A stretch of DNA of 64,000 bases from assembly GCA_949283375.1 (NCBI GenBank), contig CASDSM010000029.1:1-64000 (forward strand). Reading direction: 5' to 3'. Made by a program: the position numbers and the translations under genes. The notes beneath the pieces were generated by a model. That model had not been told where the DNA came from. It made no database searches and saw only the letters and a list, made by a program, of their open reading frames with translations. Positions 52,426-63,384 of the stretch are shown one piece after another (the first letter of the stretch is position 1; every line of letters begins with the position of its first letter). Source of the stretch: an uncultured Eubacteriales bacterium. GTDB taxonomy: Bacteria; Bacillota; Clostridia; Oscillospirales; Oscillospiraceae.

Positions 52426-53133
52426 TCAGCGCTCTTGGGTCTGGAAGCTCTTCATGTACTTCGGGGCGTCATGTCCCACCGAGAAGAGCAGGTCCACGAT
52501 GCTCACCTGATGGGTGAACTCCCCGTGCAGCTGCGGATACTCGGGGTAGCCGCTGTAGTCCATGTACTCCAGCTCGATGCCCGCCTGCTCGAAGCACTCG
52601 TCCACAATATAGTCCCTGGCCGCCGGGCCGGAGAGATAATAGCCGCCTCCGGCGGACTTGACCAGCTCCACCAGGCGCTCCGTCTTGCCTTCGGCAAGCT
52701 CATAGTCCGAGGACCAGGTGATCTTGGTCCGGATGCCCAGCACGTCGCAGATATTGCGCAGGAAGAGGTAGTTGATCTGGCTGAGATAGTCCATCTCCCC
52801 CGCCTGACGGTAGAGGTCCTCAAAGAGGGGGGCAAATTCGGCAAAATGGGGCGCGCGGGCGTAGTTCATGTGGATGGCCTTCCAGTGGTCGACCGCCCAC
52901 TTGTGGTCCATCACCCTGGTCTCGTTGATCTTCTGGTAGTATTTGCCCTTGACCTCAACGGGGATGGTGATCCACTTCAGGCCGTTGAAGGTCTTGATCT
53001 TGTTCCGGTTGCGCCAATCCCGCCGGGTATATTGCATGTCGTCATAGAGGATGAACTCATCCACCATATTGATAATATCGAAGTAGCCCTTCCAGGGGAT
53101 GTAGTCGGACTGTAAGATAGCCACCTTTTTCAT
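52426..53133 (-). CDS. WbqC family protein
   Basis: A 235-residue cytoplasmic protein of the WbqC family, found in O-antigen and other glycan gene clusters. The N-terminus KKVAILQSDYIPWKGYFD is the family hallmark, then YDDMQYTRRDWRNRN and the C-terminal FTHQVSIVDLLFSVG. The enzymatic role is not established. Start options are ATG 53139 and 53133; GAGG is better spaced for 53133. First gene of the five-gene minus-strand operon. Confidence 0.9.
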   Translation of the reverse strand: MKKVAILQSDYIPWKGYFDIINMVDEFILYDDMQYTRRDWRNRNKIKTFNGLKWITIPVEVKGKYYQKINETRVMDHKWAVDHWKAIHMNYARAPHFAEFAPLFEDLYRQAGEMDYLSQINYLFLRNICDVLGIRTKITWSSDYELAEGKTERLVELVKSAGGGYYLSGPAARDYIVDECFEQAGIELEYMDYSGYPEYPQLHGEFTHQVSIVDLLFSVGHDAPKYMKSFQTQER

Positions 53134-53209
53134 TGCCATATTTCCTCATTTCTCGTGATAATCTCTCTGGAAACACAAAATACCGGGCAGAACTGCCTTT
53201 TGCGGTATC

Positions 53210-53238
53210 ATTCTAGTATATACCGGGCGGTCTGTCAA
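53210..53238 (-). promoter_or_regulatory. promoter of the wbqC operon
   Basis: On the minus strand TTGACA, 17 bp, TAGAAT, about 75 bases before the start codon. No terminator separates it from the five genes. Confidence 0.88.
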
Positions 53239-53249
53239 CCTAAGAATTC

Positions 53250-54727
<1,478 letters not shown>

Positions 54728-54731
<4 letters not shown>

Positions 54732-56143
54732 CGCGTGGACTCCGTGCCTCTCTCCCGCGCGGGGCGTGCGGCGGTGTGGCTGCCGCGCAGGATATCGGTG
54801 ATATCGCGCAGGCCGCTGCTGCTGGTGACCACCACCACGCTGTCACCCAGCAGCAGGCGGTCCATGCCGTTGGGATTGAAGACCCGGCCCTTGCGCACGA
54901 TGGTGCACACCAGCACGTCCGGCCGCAGGTCGAGGTCCTGCAGCGGCGTGTCCAGCACCGGCGAGGGGGACTGGATGTGGAATTCCAGCGCCTCCACCCG
55001 CCCGCCGAGGATGCGGTAGAGGGTCTCCACGTTGCTGCCGCGCGAGTTCTCCATCGCGCGGATATACTGCACGATCTGGTTGCCCATCAGCTCCTTGGGG
55101 CAGACGATGCTGCCGAGCTGCATCCGGCGCAGCACCTCGTCAAAGACGGGGCGGGAGAGCTTGGTGACCAGCCGGGCGGAGGGGTTGTAGACCGAGGTGA
55201 GCATGGAGATCATCATATTCTCCACGTCCATCCCGGTCGCCGAGACGACGGACTGCGCCTGCGCCAGACCCTCCTCCAGCAGCAGGTCGCGGTTCAGACT
55301 GCTGCCGTGGATGACCATCGCCGACGGCAGGTGCTCACTGAGATATTCGCACCGCTGCTCGTCCGCCTCCAGGATCTTGACCGACAGGTTCATCGCCGCC
55401 AGCTGCGTGGCCAGATAGTGGGAGATGCGGCCGCCGCCGATGAGAAAGACGTCGTGTACCTGCCCGGCGGCCATGCCGATCTTCTGGAAGAAGAGGGAGG
55501 TCTCCTTGGGCGCGCCGACAATGGAAATGACGTCTCCCGCCTGAAAGACGAAGTCCCCCTTCGGGATGTGGACGTCCTGTCCGCGCTCCACCGCGCAGAC
55601 GAGCACCTGCGTACGCAGCCGCCGGTTCATCTGCGCCAGCGGCATCCCGATGAGCACAGAGCGCGGCCCGGGGGAGAAGGTGAGCAGCTCCGCCCGCCCG
55701 CGGGCAAAGGTGGAGATCTCGATCGCCTCCGGCGTGCGCAGCAGGCGGGAGATCTCGGTGGCGGCGGTCAGCTCGGGGTTGACGATCATGGAGATGCCCA
55801 GCCGGGCGCGCAGATAGGCGCTCTCCTTGAAGTAAGTAAAATCCTGCACCCGGGCGATGGTGGCGATGTCACGCCCCGTCTGCTTGGCGATGACGCAGCA
55901 GAGGAGGTTGACCTCGTCCTGCCCGGTGACGGCGATGAGCACGTCGGCATTGGCGATCCCGGCCTCCTGCAAGAGCTGAAAGCTGGTGCCGTTGCCCGCG
56001 CAGCCGATCACGTCGCAGCTGTCGGTCACCGCCTGGAGCCGCTCGCGGTTGCTGTCGATCACAGTGACGTCATAGGACTCCCGGCTGAGCTGGTCGGCGA
56101 GGGTGGCGCCCACCTTGCCGCAGCCGACAACGATGATGTGCAT
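54728..56143 (-). CDS. trkA: TrkA potassium uptake regulatory protein
   Basis: The 471-residue cytoplasmic gating ring subunit. Two RCK halves are seen. The first starts MHIIVVGCGKVGATLADQLS, with VTVIDSNRERLQAV and a TrkA-C domain near 140-220. The second starts VFLIGGGRISHYLATQLAAM, with another TrkA-C near 370-450. Nucleotide-binding glycines are intact in both. It lies upstream of trkH in a two-gene operon. GATGAGG lies before the ATG. Confidence 0.94.
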
Positions 56144-56293
56144 GCTGCCTCATCTCTCTTTTCTCATCAGCGTTTTCAAAGCGTCAGATCATCCGGCGGT
56201 GATCGGGCGCTTTTCTGCGTCCAATATAGCACAAAATGAGGGCGCTGACAACTGCCGCACGCAGGCTGTCAAAAACAGTTTTTTGACACGCTG

Positions 56294-56326
56294 ATGCCCG
56301 CCCCGGTCAGATACCGGAGCGGGCAT
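56294..56326 (-). terminator. hairpin downstream of pncB
   Basis: ATGCCCGC(TCCGG) / (CCGGG)GCGGGCAT stem on the minus strand, about 40 bases past the pncB stop. A second element, TGTCAAAAA ... TTTTTGACA (56267-56289), with T-runs follows. Together they probably terminate pncB. Confidence 0.65.
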
Positions 56327-56367
56327 GTGTGGTCAGAAAAGGCGTCGTTCCACTCGCCGCGCGCGGC

Positions 56368-57813
56368 TCAGTGGTTGACGTGCAGCAGGTCCTCCTTGAT
56401 GTTCCAGAGCTGGTCGGAGAGGTCCACATAGTAGTTGTGCGGGTTGTCAAAGCGCTTGACCTCGTCCCAGAGCAGGTCGACCTGCCCCTTGCAGTAGGCC
56501 TGGATCTCCTTCAGGCTGGGCAGCTGGTAGACCAGCTCGCCGTCCCGGAAGATGGGCACCAGCAGCTCGCGCGCGGTAAAGTTGCGCACCGTCTTGCGCT
56601 TCCAGGTGGCCTCGGGGTCAAACAGGCGGATGGGCTCGCTCTCGTCGATCTCCTCATCGTAGACGGTAAGCACGTCGGCGATGGCCTTCTCCGTCTCGTT
56701 GTCAAACAGGCGGAAGACCCGCTTGAAGTGGGGGTTGATCACCTTCTCCGGGTTTTCGCTCACCTTGATCTTGGGGACGATGCGCCCGTCGTCGTCCTCG
56801 ACGGCGACCAGCTTGTACACCCCGCCGAAGACCGGGCTGCTCTTGGAGGTGATCAGCCGCTCGCCCACGCCGAAGGAGTCCAGCTGCGCGCCCTGATGGA
56901 GCAGGTCGCGGATGAGATACTCGTCCAGCGAGTTGGACGCGACGATGGAGCACTCGGTCAGCCCCGCCTCGTCGAGCATCTTGCGCGCCTTCTTAGATAG
57001 GTACGTGAGGTCGCCCGAGTCCAGCCGGATACCGCACTTGGTGATCCCCTGCGGCAGCAGCACCTCCTGGAAGGCGCGGATGGCGTTGGGTACGCCGGAC
57101 TTGAGGACGTTGTAGGTGTCCACCAGCAGCGTGGCGTTGTGGGGGTAGAGCTCGCAGTAGCGCTTGAACGCCTCGTACTCCGAGGGGAACATCATCACCC
57201 AGGAGTGGGCCATCGTCCCGGTGGCGGGCACGCCGTAGTCGCGCTCACACTGGGTGCAGGCGGTGGCGCCGCAGCCGCCGATATAGGCCGCCCGCGCGCC
57301 GAGCAGGGCGGCGCTCGCCCCGTGGGCCCGGCGGGAGCCGAACTCCGCCACCGCCCGGCCCTTGGCGGCGCGGACAATGCGGTTGGCCTTGGTGGCGATG
57401 AGGCACTGGTGGTTGAAGATCAGCAGCAGATAGGTCTCGATGAACTGCGCCTGGATCGCCGGGGCGCGGACGGTCAGGATGGGCTCGCGCGGGAAGATGG
57501 GCGTCCCCTCCGGCACCGCCCAAATATCGCCGGTGAAGCGGAAGGTGCGCAGATAGTCCAGAAACGCCTCGTCAAAACCGCCCTTTTTCCGCAGGAACGC
57601 GATGTCCTCCTCGGTGAAGTGGAGGTTCTGGATATATTCGATCGCCTGCTCCAGCCCGGCGGCGATGGCAAAGCCGCCCTGATCGGGCACGTCGCGGAAG
57701 AAGAGGTCAAAATAGGTGATGCGGTCGCGCACCTCGGGGGTCTGGAAATAGCCGTTGGCCATCGTCAGCTCGTAGAAATCGCAGAGCATGGTGTAGTTGG
57801 TCTGGCAGTTCAT
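56368..57813 (-). CDS. pncB: nicotinate phosphoribosyltransferase
   Basis: Makes nicotinate mononucleotide for NAD salvage. The 481-residue protein has YTMLCDFYELTMANGYF at the N-terminus, and AEFGSRRAHG with the HGASAALLGARAAYIGG region around the active site. GTMAHSWVMMF, then LDSGDLTYLSKKARKML, and the substrate loop ASNSLDEYLI follow. AGGAG lies 10 bases before the ATG. Monocistronic. Confidence 0.96.
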   Translation of the reverse strand: MNCQTNYTMLCDFYELTMANGYFQTPEVRDRITYFDLFFRDVPDQGGFAIAAGLEQAIEYIQNLHFTEEDIAFLRKKGGFDEAFLDYLRTFRFTGDIWAVPEGTPIFPREPILTVRAPAIQAQFIETYLLLIFNHQCLIATKANRIVRAAKGRAVAEFGSRRAHGASAALLGARAAYIGGCGATACTQCERDYGVPATGTMAHSWVMMFPSEYEAFKRYCELYPHNATLLVDTYNVLKSGVPNAIRAFQEVLLPQGITKCGIRLDSGDLTYLSKKARKMLDEAGLTECSIVASNSLDEYLIRDLLHQGAQLDSFGVGERLITSKSSPVFGGVYKLVAVEDDDGRIVPKIKVSENPEKVINPHFKRVFRLFDNETEKAIADVLTVYDEEIDESEPIRLFDPEATWKRKTVRNFTARELLVPIFRDGELVYQLPSLKEIQAYCKGQVDLLWDEVKRFDNPHNYYVDLSDQLWNIKEDLLHVNH

Positions 57814-57881
57814 GGTAGCAGCTCCTATCCCGTCCCGGAGGGACGACTTGATTCGCTGGGCATTGCAGTGTCTTGACAGCT

Positions 57882-57910
57882 ATTATAGGCCCTCGCACCG
57901 CGATTTGCAA
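57882..57910 (-). promoter_or_regulatory. promoter of pncB
   Basis: On the minus strand TTGCAA, 17 bp, TATAAT, about 70 bases before the start codon. Confidence 0.85.
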
Positions 57911-57993
57911 GGGCAGTTTGGGGAGAATTGTCCGGTTCCTGCCGTTTTTTCCGCCGAAAGCGCGCTTACTGCCCCGAAACGGGCGGCGGACGC

Positions 57994-58022
57994 TTTCTTT
58001 TCCGCGGCGGATATGCTATACT
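57994..58022 (+). promoter_or_regulatory. promoter of rarA
   Basis: TTTCTT, 17 bp, TATACT, 43 bp before the rarA start. The -35 is weak. Confidence 0.55.
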
Positions 58023-58065
58023 GACTTGCAGATTTGCAGATAGTGCGGAAGGAAGGGTGAGCGCG

Positions 58066-59361
58066 ATGGCCTATCGTCCCCTGGCAGATGAGATACGGCC
58101 CCAGACGCTGGATGAGGTGGTGGGCCAGCGGCATATCCTCGGGCAAAACGGCGTGCTGCGCCGCATCATCGAGAGCGGCCAGGTGCCCAATATGGTCTTC
58201 TATGGTCCCTCCGGCACGGGGAAGACGACGGTGGCCAACATCATCGCCCGCCGCACCGACCGCACGCTGCACCGGCTCAATGCCACCACCGCCACCATCT
58301 CGGACATCCGAGAGGTGATCGCGGATGTGGACACCCTGCTTGCCCCGAACGGGGTGCTGCTCTATCTGGACGAGATCCAGTACTTCAACAAGAAGCAGCA
58401 GCAGTCCCTGCTCGAGTTCATGGAAAACGGCAAGATCACCCTGATCGCCTCCACGACGGAGAACCCCTATTTCTGCGTCTTTAACGCCGTGCTCTCCCGC
58501 GCGACGGTGTTCGAGTTCCGCCCGGTGGACCCGGAGGAGGTCAGACCCGCCCTGCTGCGGGCGATCTCCCTGCTGGAGACCCGGCGCGGCCTGCGCGCCG
58601 AGCTGGAGGAGGGAGTGCTCGACGCCCTGGCCGCCTCCTGCGGGGGCGACGTGCGCAAGGGCATCAGCGGCGTCGAGCTCCTCTTTGCCGCCGCCCGGCC
58701 GGAGGGGGGGACCGTCCGCCTCACCCGGGAGGACACCGCCCTGCTCGCCCAGAAGTCCGCCATGCGCTATGACCGCGACGGCGACGGGCACTATGATATT
58801 CTCTCCGCCCTGCAAAAGTCCATCCGCGGCTCCGACCCGGACGCGGGCCTGCACTACCTCGCCCGCCTGCTCGAGGCGGGGGACCTGGTCTCCGCGTGCC
58901 GCCGGCTGATGGTGATCGCCTGTGAGGACGTCGGCCTGGCCTATCCGCAGGTCATCCCCATCGTGCGCGCCTGCATCGAGGCGGCGGATATGCTCGGACT
59001 GCCGGAGGCGCGCATTCCGCTGGGGGACGCGGTGATCCTGATGGCCACCGCGCCGAAGTCCAACTCCGGTATCCGCAGCATCGACGCGGCGATGGCGGAC
59101 GTGCGCCGGGGCAACTCCGGCCCCATCCCCGCCTACCTGATGGACTCGCACTATGCCGGCGCGCAGAAGCTGGGGCGAGGGCTGACCTACCGCTTTCCGC
59201 ACGACTATCCCAACCACTATGTCCCCCAGCAATACCTCCCCGACCGCCTGGCGGGCGCGCAGTACTATATCTATGGGGAGAACAGGACCGAGCAGGCCGC
59301 CCGCGCCTACTGGGAACGGATCAAAGGGGCCGCAATGTCCGAAAAGCCGGAAGAAACTTGA
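58066..59361 (+). CDS. rarA: replication-associated recombination protein RarA (MgsA)
   Basis: A 431-residue AAA+ clamp-loader-like ATPase acting at stalled forks. Walker A is GPSGTGKTTVANII, Walker B LLYLDEIQYFN, and sensor-1 ASTTENPYFCV is diagnostic for RarA. The C-terminal tetramerisation domain has DVGLAYPQVIPIV, NSNSGIRS-like KSNSGIRSID and PNHYVPQQYLP. ATG 58066 follows GGAAGGGTGA. Confidence 0.95.
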   Translation: MAYRPLADEIRPQTLDEVVGQRHILGQNGVLRRIIESGQVPNMVFYGPSGTGKTTVANIIARRTDRTLHRLNATTATISDIREVIADVDTLLAPNGVLLYLDEIQYFNKKQQQSLLEFMENGKITLIASTTENPYFCVFNAVLSRATVFEFRPVDPEEVRPALLRAISLLETRRGLRAELEEGVLDALAASCGGDVRKGISGVELLFAAARPEGGTVRLTREDTALLAQKSAMRYDRDGDGHYDILSALQKSIRGSDPDAGLHYLARLLEAGDLVSACRRLMVIACEDVGLAYPQVIPIVRACIEAADMLGLPEARIPLGDAVILMATAPKSNSGIRSIDAAMADVRRGNSGPIPAYLMDSHYAGAQKLGRGLTYRFPHDYPNHYVPQQYLPDRLAGAQYYIYGENRTEQAARAYWERIKGAAMSEKPEET

Positions 59362-59442
59362 CAAGCTGGCGGGAAAATGATAGCGTAATAGCGAATAAAA
59401 GCGCGCCGCGCGTCCCGGCGGCGCAGAGAGGGGGAACAGGCC

Positions 59443-59637
59443 ATGGACGTGCGCATCGGCGACCGGCTGACTATGAAAAAGCAGCATCCCTGCGGCGGCC
59501 GGGAGTGGGCCGTGCTGCGCGTGGGCATGGACTTTCGCCTGCGCTGCTGCACCTGCGGCCGGGAGATGATGATTCCCCGCGCCAAGGCGGAGAAGGCCAT
59601 CCGCAAGATCCTGCGAGAGGAGGAGACCAAGGCATGA
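59443..59637 (+). CDS. DUF951 family protein
   Basis: A 64-residue basic protein of the DUF951 family (MDVRIGDRLTMKKQHPCGG, then VLRVGMDFRLRCCTCGREMM). The Cys pattern CGG...CCTCG could bind a metal. Function unknown. Its stop overlaps the hisC ATG (ATGA), so the two are co-translated. A TTGACA at 59358 may start the transcript. Confidence 0.88.
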   Translation: MDVRIGDRLTMKKQHPCGGREWAVLRVGMDFRLRCCTCGREMMIPRAKAEKAIRKILREEETKA

Positions 59638-60704
59638 ACAAGAGATACTGGTCCGGCCGCATCTGCGGCCTTGTGCCCTACACCCCGGGCGAGCAGCCGA
59701 AGGACCGTCAATTCATCAAGCTCAACACGAACGAGAACCCCTACCCGCCCTCCCCCCGCGTGACCGGGGCGGTCGCCGCCGCGGCGGGGGCGGACCTGCG
59801 CCGCTATCCTGACCCGGAGGGCGCGCCCCTGCTCGCGGCGCTCTCGCGCGCCTGCGGCCTGCCGCAGGACCACATCTTTGCCGGCAACGGCTCGGACGAG
59901 GTGCTCTCCTTTGCCTTCCAGGCGTTTTTTGACGCGGGCAGCACCATCGTCTTTCCCGATATCACCTATTCCTTCTATCCGGTCTACGCCAACCTGTTCG
60001 GCATCCGCTGCCGCCGGGTCCCCCTGAACCCGGACTTCACCCTCCCGGTGGAGGCCTTCTGCGGCGGAAATGACGGCGTGGTGATCGCCAACCCCAACGC
60101 GCCGACCGGCATGGCGGTGGGGCTGGACGCCCTGCGCGCGATCCTGGAGGCCAACCCCCATGCGGTGGTCATCGTGGATGAGGCGTATGTGGACTTCGGC
60201 GCCCAGAGCGCCCTGCCGCTGGTCGGGGCGTACCCCAACCTCCTCGTCGTGCAGACGATGAGCAAGTCGCGCGCCCTCGCCGGGCTGCGGGTGGGCTTCG
60301 CCTTCGGTCAGCCGGAGCTGATCGCGGCGCTGCGCTGCGTGAAGGACTCCATCAACTCCTATACCCTCGACCGCCTGGCGATCGCCGGGGCGGTGGCCGC
60401 CCTGGAGGACGGGGACTACTTCGACCTGCGCCGCCGCCAGGTGATGGACACGCGGGAGCGCGCGGCGGAGCGGCTGCGGGAGCTGGGCTTTACCGTCCTC
60501 CCCTCGCAGGCCAACTTCCTCTTTGCCTCCCACCCCGCCGTTCCGGCGCGCGACCTCTTTGCCGGCCTGCGCGCGGCGGGCATTCTGGTGCGCTACTTCG
60601 CCCAGCCGCGCATCGACTCCTTCCTGCGCATCACGGTAGGCACGGACGGGGAGATGGACGCCCTCTGCCGGGCGCTCGAGTCCCTGCTGGGGCAGCGATC
60701 CTGA
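59634..60704 (+). CDS. hisC: histidinol-phosphate aminotransferase
   Basis: A 356-residue fold-type I PLP enzyme. The N-terminal KLNTNENPYPPSP and the GNGSDEVLSF cofactor loop match HisC. NPNAPTGMAV, DEAYVDFG, the PLP lysine in TMSKSRALAGLRVGFA and the C-terminal RIDSFLRITVG also match. The true substrate may be histidinol phosphate or an aromatic or amino-alcohol analogue, since no other his genes are near. It starts inside the DUF951 stop. Confidence 0.9.
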   Translation: MNKRYWSGRICGLVPYTPGEQPKDRQFIKLNTNENPYPPSPRVTGAVAAAAGADLRRYPDPEGAPLLAALSRACGLPQDHIFAGNGSDEVLSFAFQAFFDAGSTIVFPDITYSFYPVYANLFGIRCRRVPLNPDFTLPVEAFCGGNDGVVIANPNAPTGMAVGLDALRAILEANPHAVVIVDEAYVDFGAQSALPLVGAYPNLLVVQTMSKSRALAGLRVGFAFGQPELIAALRCVKDSINSYTLDRLAIAGAVAALEDGDYFDLRRRQVMDTRERAAERLRELGFTVLPSQANFLFASHPAVPARDLFAGLRAAGILVRYFAQPRIDSFLRITVGTDGEMDALCRALESLLGQRS

Positions 60705-60731
60705 AGACACCGTCCCGAAGGAGGGAACGCA

Positions 60732-61751
60732 TTGGTCCGAATCAAAGATATTGCCGAGCGGGCGGGGGTGAGCGCCACCACCGTCTCCAACGTCATCCAC
60801 CACAAGGCGGGGAAGGTCTCCCCCGAGCTGGTGGAGAAGATCGAGCGCATCATCCGGGAGATGAACTATGTCCCCAGCCTGAGCGCGCGGATGCTGGCCA
60901 ACGAGAGCTCGGGCATCCTCGGCGTGGCGGTGGGCTATCCCGAGCGCAGCCTCCACCTGCCGCTGGAGGACCCCTTTGTGGCCAGCATGATCGGCCACCT
61001 GGAGCACGAGATCCGCGACCTCGGCTACTACATGATGCTGCTGACCAAGCGCAGCATGGAGGAGATCTTGCAGGAGAGCCGGGCCTGGAACTTTGACGGT
61101 CTGATCGTCTTCGGCTTCTCCCAGACGGAGTTTGAGGCCCTGCGGGAGACGTTTGACAAGCCGGTGGTCACGATCGACAGCTATTTTGACCGCACCTATG
61201 ACCGGGTGCGCAATGTCGGCACGGACGACTTTGACGGCGGCTACCAGATCGGCCGCTTCCTGCTCAGCCGCGGTCACCGCGACATCCTCTTCGTGGCGGA
61301 CAACGACCTCGGCGTGGACCACCTGCGCTGGGAGGGCTTTCGCAAGGCGATGGCGGAGGCGGGGCTGGAGGACGTGGACGGGATGCGCCTGATGGTGCCC
61401 TGGGACTATGAGCCGCGCCTGCGCCGGTATGACGAGGTCCTCGGCCTGCTGCGCGAACAGACCGCCCTCTTCTTCTGCTCGGACTACAACGCGGTGGAGG
61501 CGATGAACCACCTGCGCCGCCGGGGGGTGGACATCCCCGGCGAGCTCTCCATCGCCGGCTTTGACGACATCGTCTACGCCCGGACCTGCTGGCCGCCGCT
61601 CACGACGGTGCACCAGCCGCTCGGCCGGAAGGCCGCCCTCGCCGTGGAGCAGCTCGGCAGGATGCTGCGCGGCGAGGCGCTGGAGGGGCCGGAGCCCAGG
61701 GTCCGCGTCCATGTGGTGGAACGCCAGTCCGTCCGCTCCCTGAACGATTAG
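60732..61751 (+). CDS. LacI family transcriptional regulator
   Basis: A 339-residue repressor. The N-terminal HTH IKDIAERAGVSATTVSNVI leads to the hinge and a periplasmic-binding-like sensor. The sensor contains DGLIVFGFSQ, VTIDSYFDR, GRFLLSRGHRDILFV and the C-terminal GFDDIVYARTCWPPLTTV. The start is TTG 60732 with AAGGAGGG. The inducer and targets are unknown; it is not next to a sugar operon here. Confidence 0.92.
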   Translation: MVRIKDIAERAGVSATTVSNVIHHKAGKVSPELVEKIERIIREMNYVPSLSARMLANESSGILGVAVGYPERSLHLPLEDPFVASMIGHLEHEIRDLGYYMMLLTKRSMEEILQESRAWNFDGLIVFGFSQTEFEALRETFDKPVVTIDSYFDRTYDRVRNVGTDDFDGGYQIGRFLLSRGHRDILFVADNDLGVDHLRWEGFRKAMAEAGLEDVDGMRLMVPWDYEPRLRRYDEVLGLLREQTALFFCSDYNAVEAMNHLRRRGVDIPGELSIAGFDDIVYARTCWPPLTTVHQPLGRKAALAVEQLGRMLRGEALEGPEPRVRVHVVERQSVRSLND

Positions 61752-61787
61752 TCCGCCGCCGGGGCGGAGAGCTGCCGCAGCGAAGCG

Positions 61788-61826
61788 CTGCCCGGACGGG
61801 AATTCGCCCCGTCCGGGCAGAAATTT
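61788..61826 (+). terminator. terminator of the LacI-type gene
   Basis: CTGCCCGGACGGG / CCCGTCCGGGCAG, a perfect 13-bp stem, then AAATTTTG. Confidence 0.75.
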
Positions 61827-61838
61827 TGAAATTTCCTG

Positions 61839-61867
61839 TTGGAAAACGGCCTGCGGTGTGTTAAAAT
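61839..61867 (+). promoter_or_regulatory. promoter of glmM
   Basis: TTGGAA, 17 bp, TAAAAT, about 80 bp before the start codon. Confidence 0.7.
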
Positions 61868-61947
61868 ACAGTTTGATTTTTCCGCCTGCGGGCGCAAGGT
61901 GTGTTTCCGGGCGATTTTACAGCAAATATCAGGGGGTCAAAAGAAAG

Positions 61948-63303
61948 ATGGGTAAGTATTTTGGAACAGACGGCTTCCGCGGCGAGGCGAGCGTGACGCT
62001 GACGGCGGACCACGCCTTCCGGATCGGCCGCTTCCTCGGCTGGTACTACAATCAGAAGCCGCTGGAGGGGGACCGTGCGCGCATCGTGATCGGCAAGGAC
62101 ACCCGCCGCTCGAGCTATATGCTCGAGTTTGCCCTCGCCGCGGGCATCACCACCTCGGGCGCGGACGTCTATCTCATGCGGGTGACCACCACGCCGAGCG
62201 TGGCCTATATCACCAAGGTGGACAACTTTGACTGCGGCATCATGATCTCCGCCAGCCATAACCCGTACTATGACAACGGCATCAAGCTGATCAACAGCCA
62301 GGGCGAGAAGATGGAGCAGGAGACCATCGACAAGGTGGAGGCCTATCTGGACGGCCGCATCCCCGAGGCGCCCGCCGCCCTGCGCGACAAGATGGGGGCC
62401 GCCATCGACCACGACTCCGGCCGTCACCGCTATATCGGCTATCTGATCTCCATGGCGATGCACTCCTTCCGCGGGAAGAAGGTGGGTCTGGACTGCGCCA
62501 ACGGCGCGGCCTGGTCCATCGCCAAGGTGGTCTTTGAGGCGCTGGGTGCCAAGACCTATGTGATGGGCGCCGAGCCCAACGGCATCAACATCAACTACGG
62601 CTGCGGCTCCACCCATCTGGAGGCCCTGCAGAAGTTTGTGGTGGAAAACGGCCTGGATGTCGGCTTTGCCTACGACGGGGACGCCGACCGCTGCCTCGCC
62701 GTGGACGAGAAGGGCAACGCCGTCACCGGCGACCACATCATGTATCTCTACGCCTGCTATATGAAGGAGCGCGGCAAGCTGACGAACAACACCGTCGTCA
62801 CCACCGTGATGAGCAACTTCGGCCTCTACAAGGCCTTCGACGCCGCGGGCATCGACTATGTCAAGACCGCCGTGGGCGACAAGTACGTCTATGAGCACAT
62901 GGTCAAGCACGGCGACCGCATCGGCGGCGAGCAGTCCGGCCACATCATCTTCAGCAAGTACGCCACCACCGGCGACGGCATCCTCACCTCCCTCAAGGTG
63001 ATGGAGGTCCTCCAGGCCAAGCGCGTCACCCTCTCACAGCTCTGCGACCCGCTGAAGATCTATCCCCAGCTCCTGGTCAACGTCCGCGTGAAGGACAAGA
63101 CCGCCGCCCAGGACGACCCCGATGTGCAGGCCGCCGTCCGCGCGGTGGAGGAGCAGCTCGGCGGCGCAGGCCGCATCCTCGTGCGCGAGAGCGGCACCGA
63201 GCCGCTCATCCGCGTCATGGTGGAGGCGGAGAGCGACGAGCTGTGCGAGCGCTACGTCGGCCAGGTGGTGGACGTCATCAAGGCCAACGGCCACGAGGCC
63301 TGA
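61948..63303 (+). CDS. glmM: phosphoglucosamine mutase
   Basis: Interconverts glucosamine 6- and 1-phosphate for UDP-GlcNAc and the cell wall. The 451-residue protein begins MGKYFGTDGFRGEA. The phosphoserine loop is GIMISASHNPYYDNGIK and the metal loop DGDADRC. GGEQSGHII is the sugar loop and RESGTEPLIRVM the phosphate loop. ATG 61948 is used because the family N-terminus starts there; the ribosome site (AGGGGG) is 17 bases away, so the exact start is slightly uncertain. Confidence 0.96.
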   Translation: MGKYFGTDGFRGEASVTLTADHAFRIGRFLGWYYNQKPLEGDRARIVIGKDTRRSSYMLEFALAAGITTSGADVYLMRVTTTPSVAYITKVDNFDCGIMISASHNPYYDNGIKLINSQGEKMEQETIDKVEAYLDGRIPEAPAALRDKMGAAIDHDSGRHRYIGYLISMAMHSFRGKKVGLDCANGAAWSIAKVVFEALGAKTYVMGAEPNGININYGCGSTHLEALQKFVVENGLDVGFAYDGDADRCLAVDEKGNAVTGDHIMYLYACYMKERGKLTNNTVVTTVMSNFGLYKAFDAAGIDYVKTAVGDKYVYEHMVKHGDRIGGEQSGHIIFSKYATTGDGILTSLKVMEVLQAKRVTLSQLCDPLKIYPQLLVNVRVKDKTAAQDDPDVQAAVRAVEEQLGGAGRILVRESGTEPLIRVMVEAESDELCERYVGQVVDVIKANGHEA

Positions 63304-63349
63304 GCAGAGGCGGCCGGAACGCAGTCAACACCGGATCAACACGGAAAAA

Positions 63350-63373
63350 GTCCGCCGGATGGCGGGCTTTTTT
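63350..63373 (+). terminator. terminator of glmM
   Basis: GTCCGCC-GGAT-GGCGGGC followed by TTTTTTC. Confidence 0.85.
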
Positions 63374-63384
63374 CTATGTCTGCG

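Noticed and set aside
59307-61712. 801-residue minus-strand ORF
   Set aside because: Antisense across DUF951, hisC and the LacI gene, all of which have clear motifs and ribosome sites on the plus strand.
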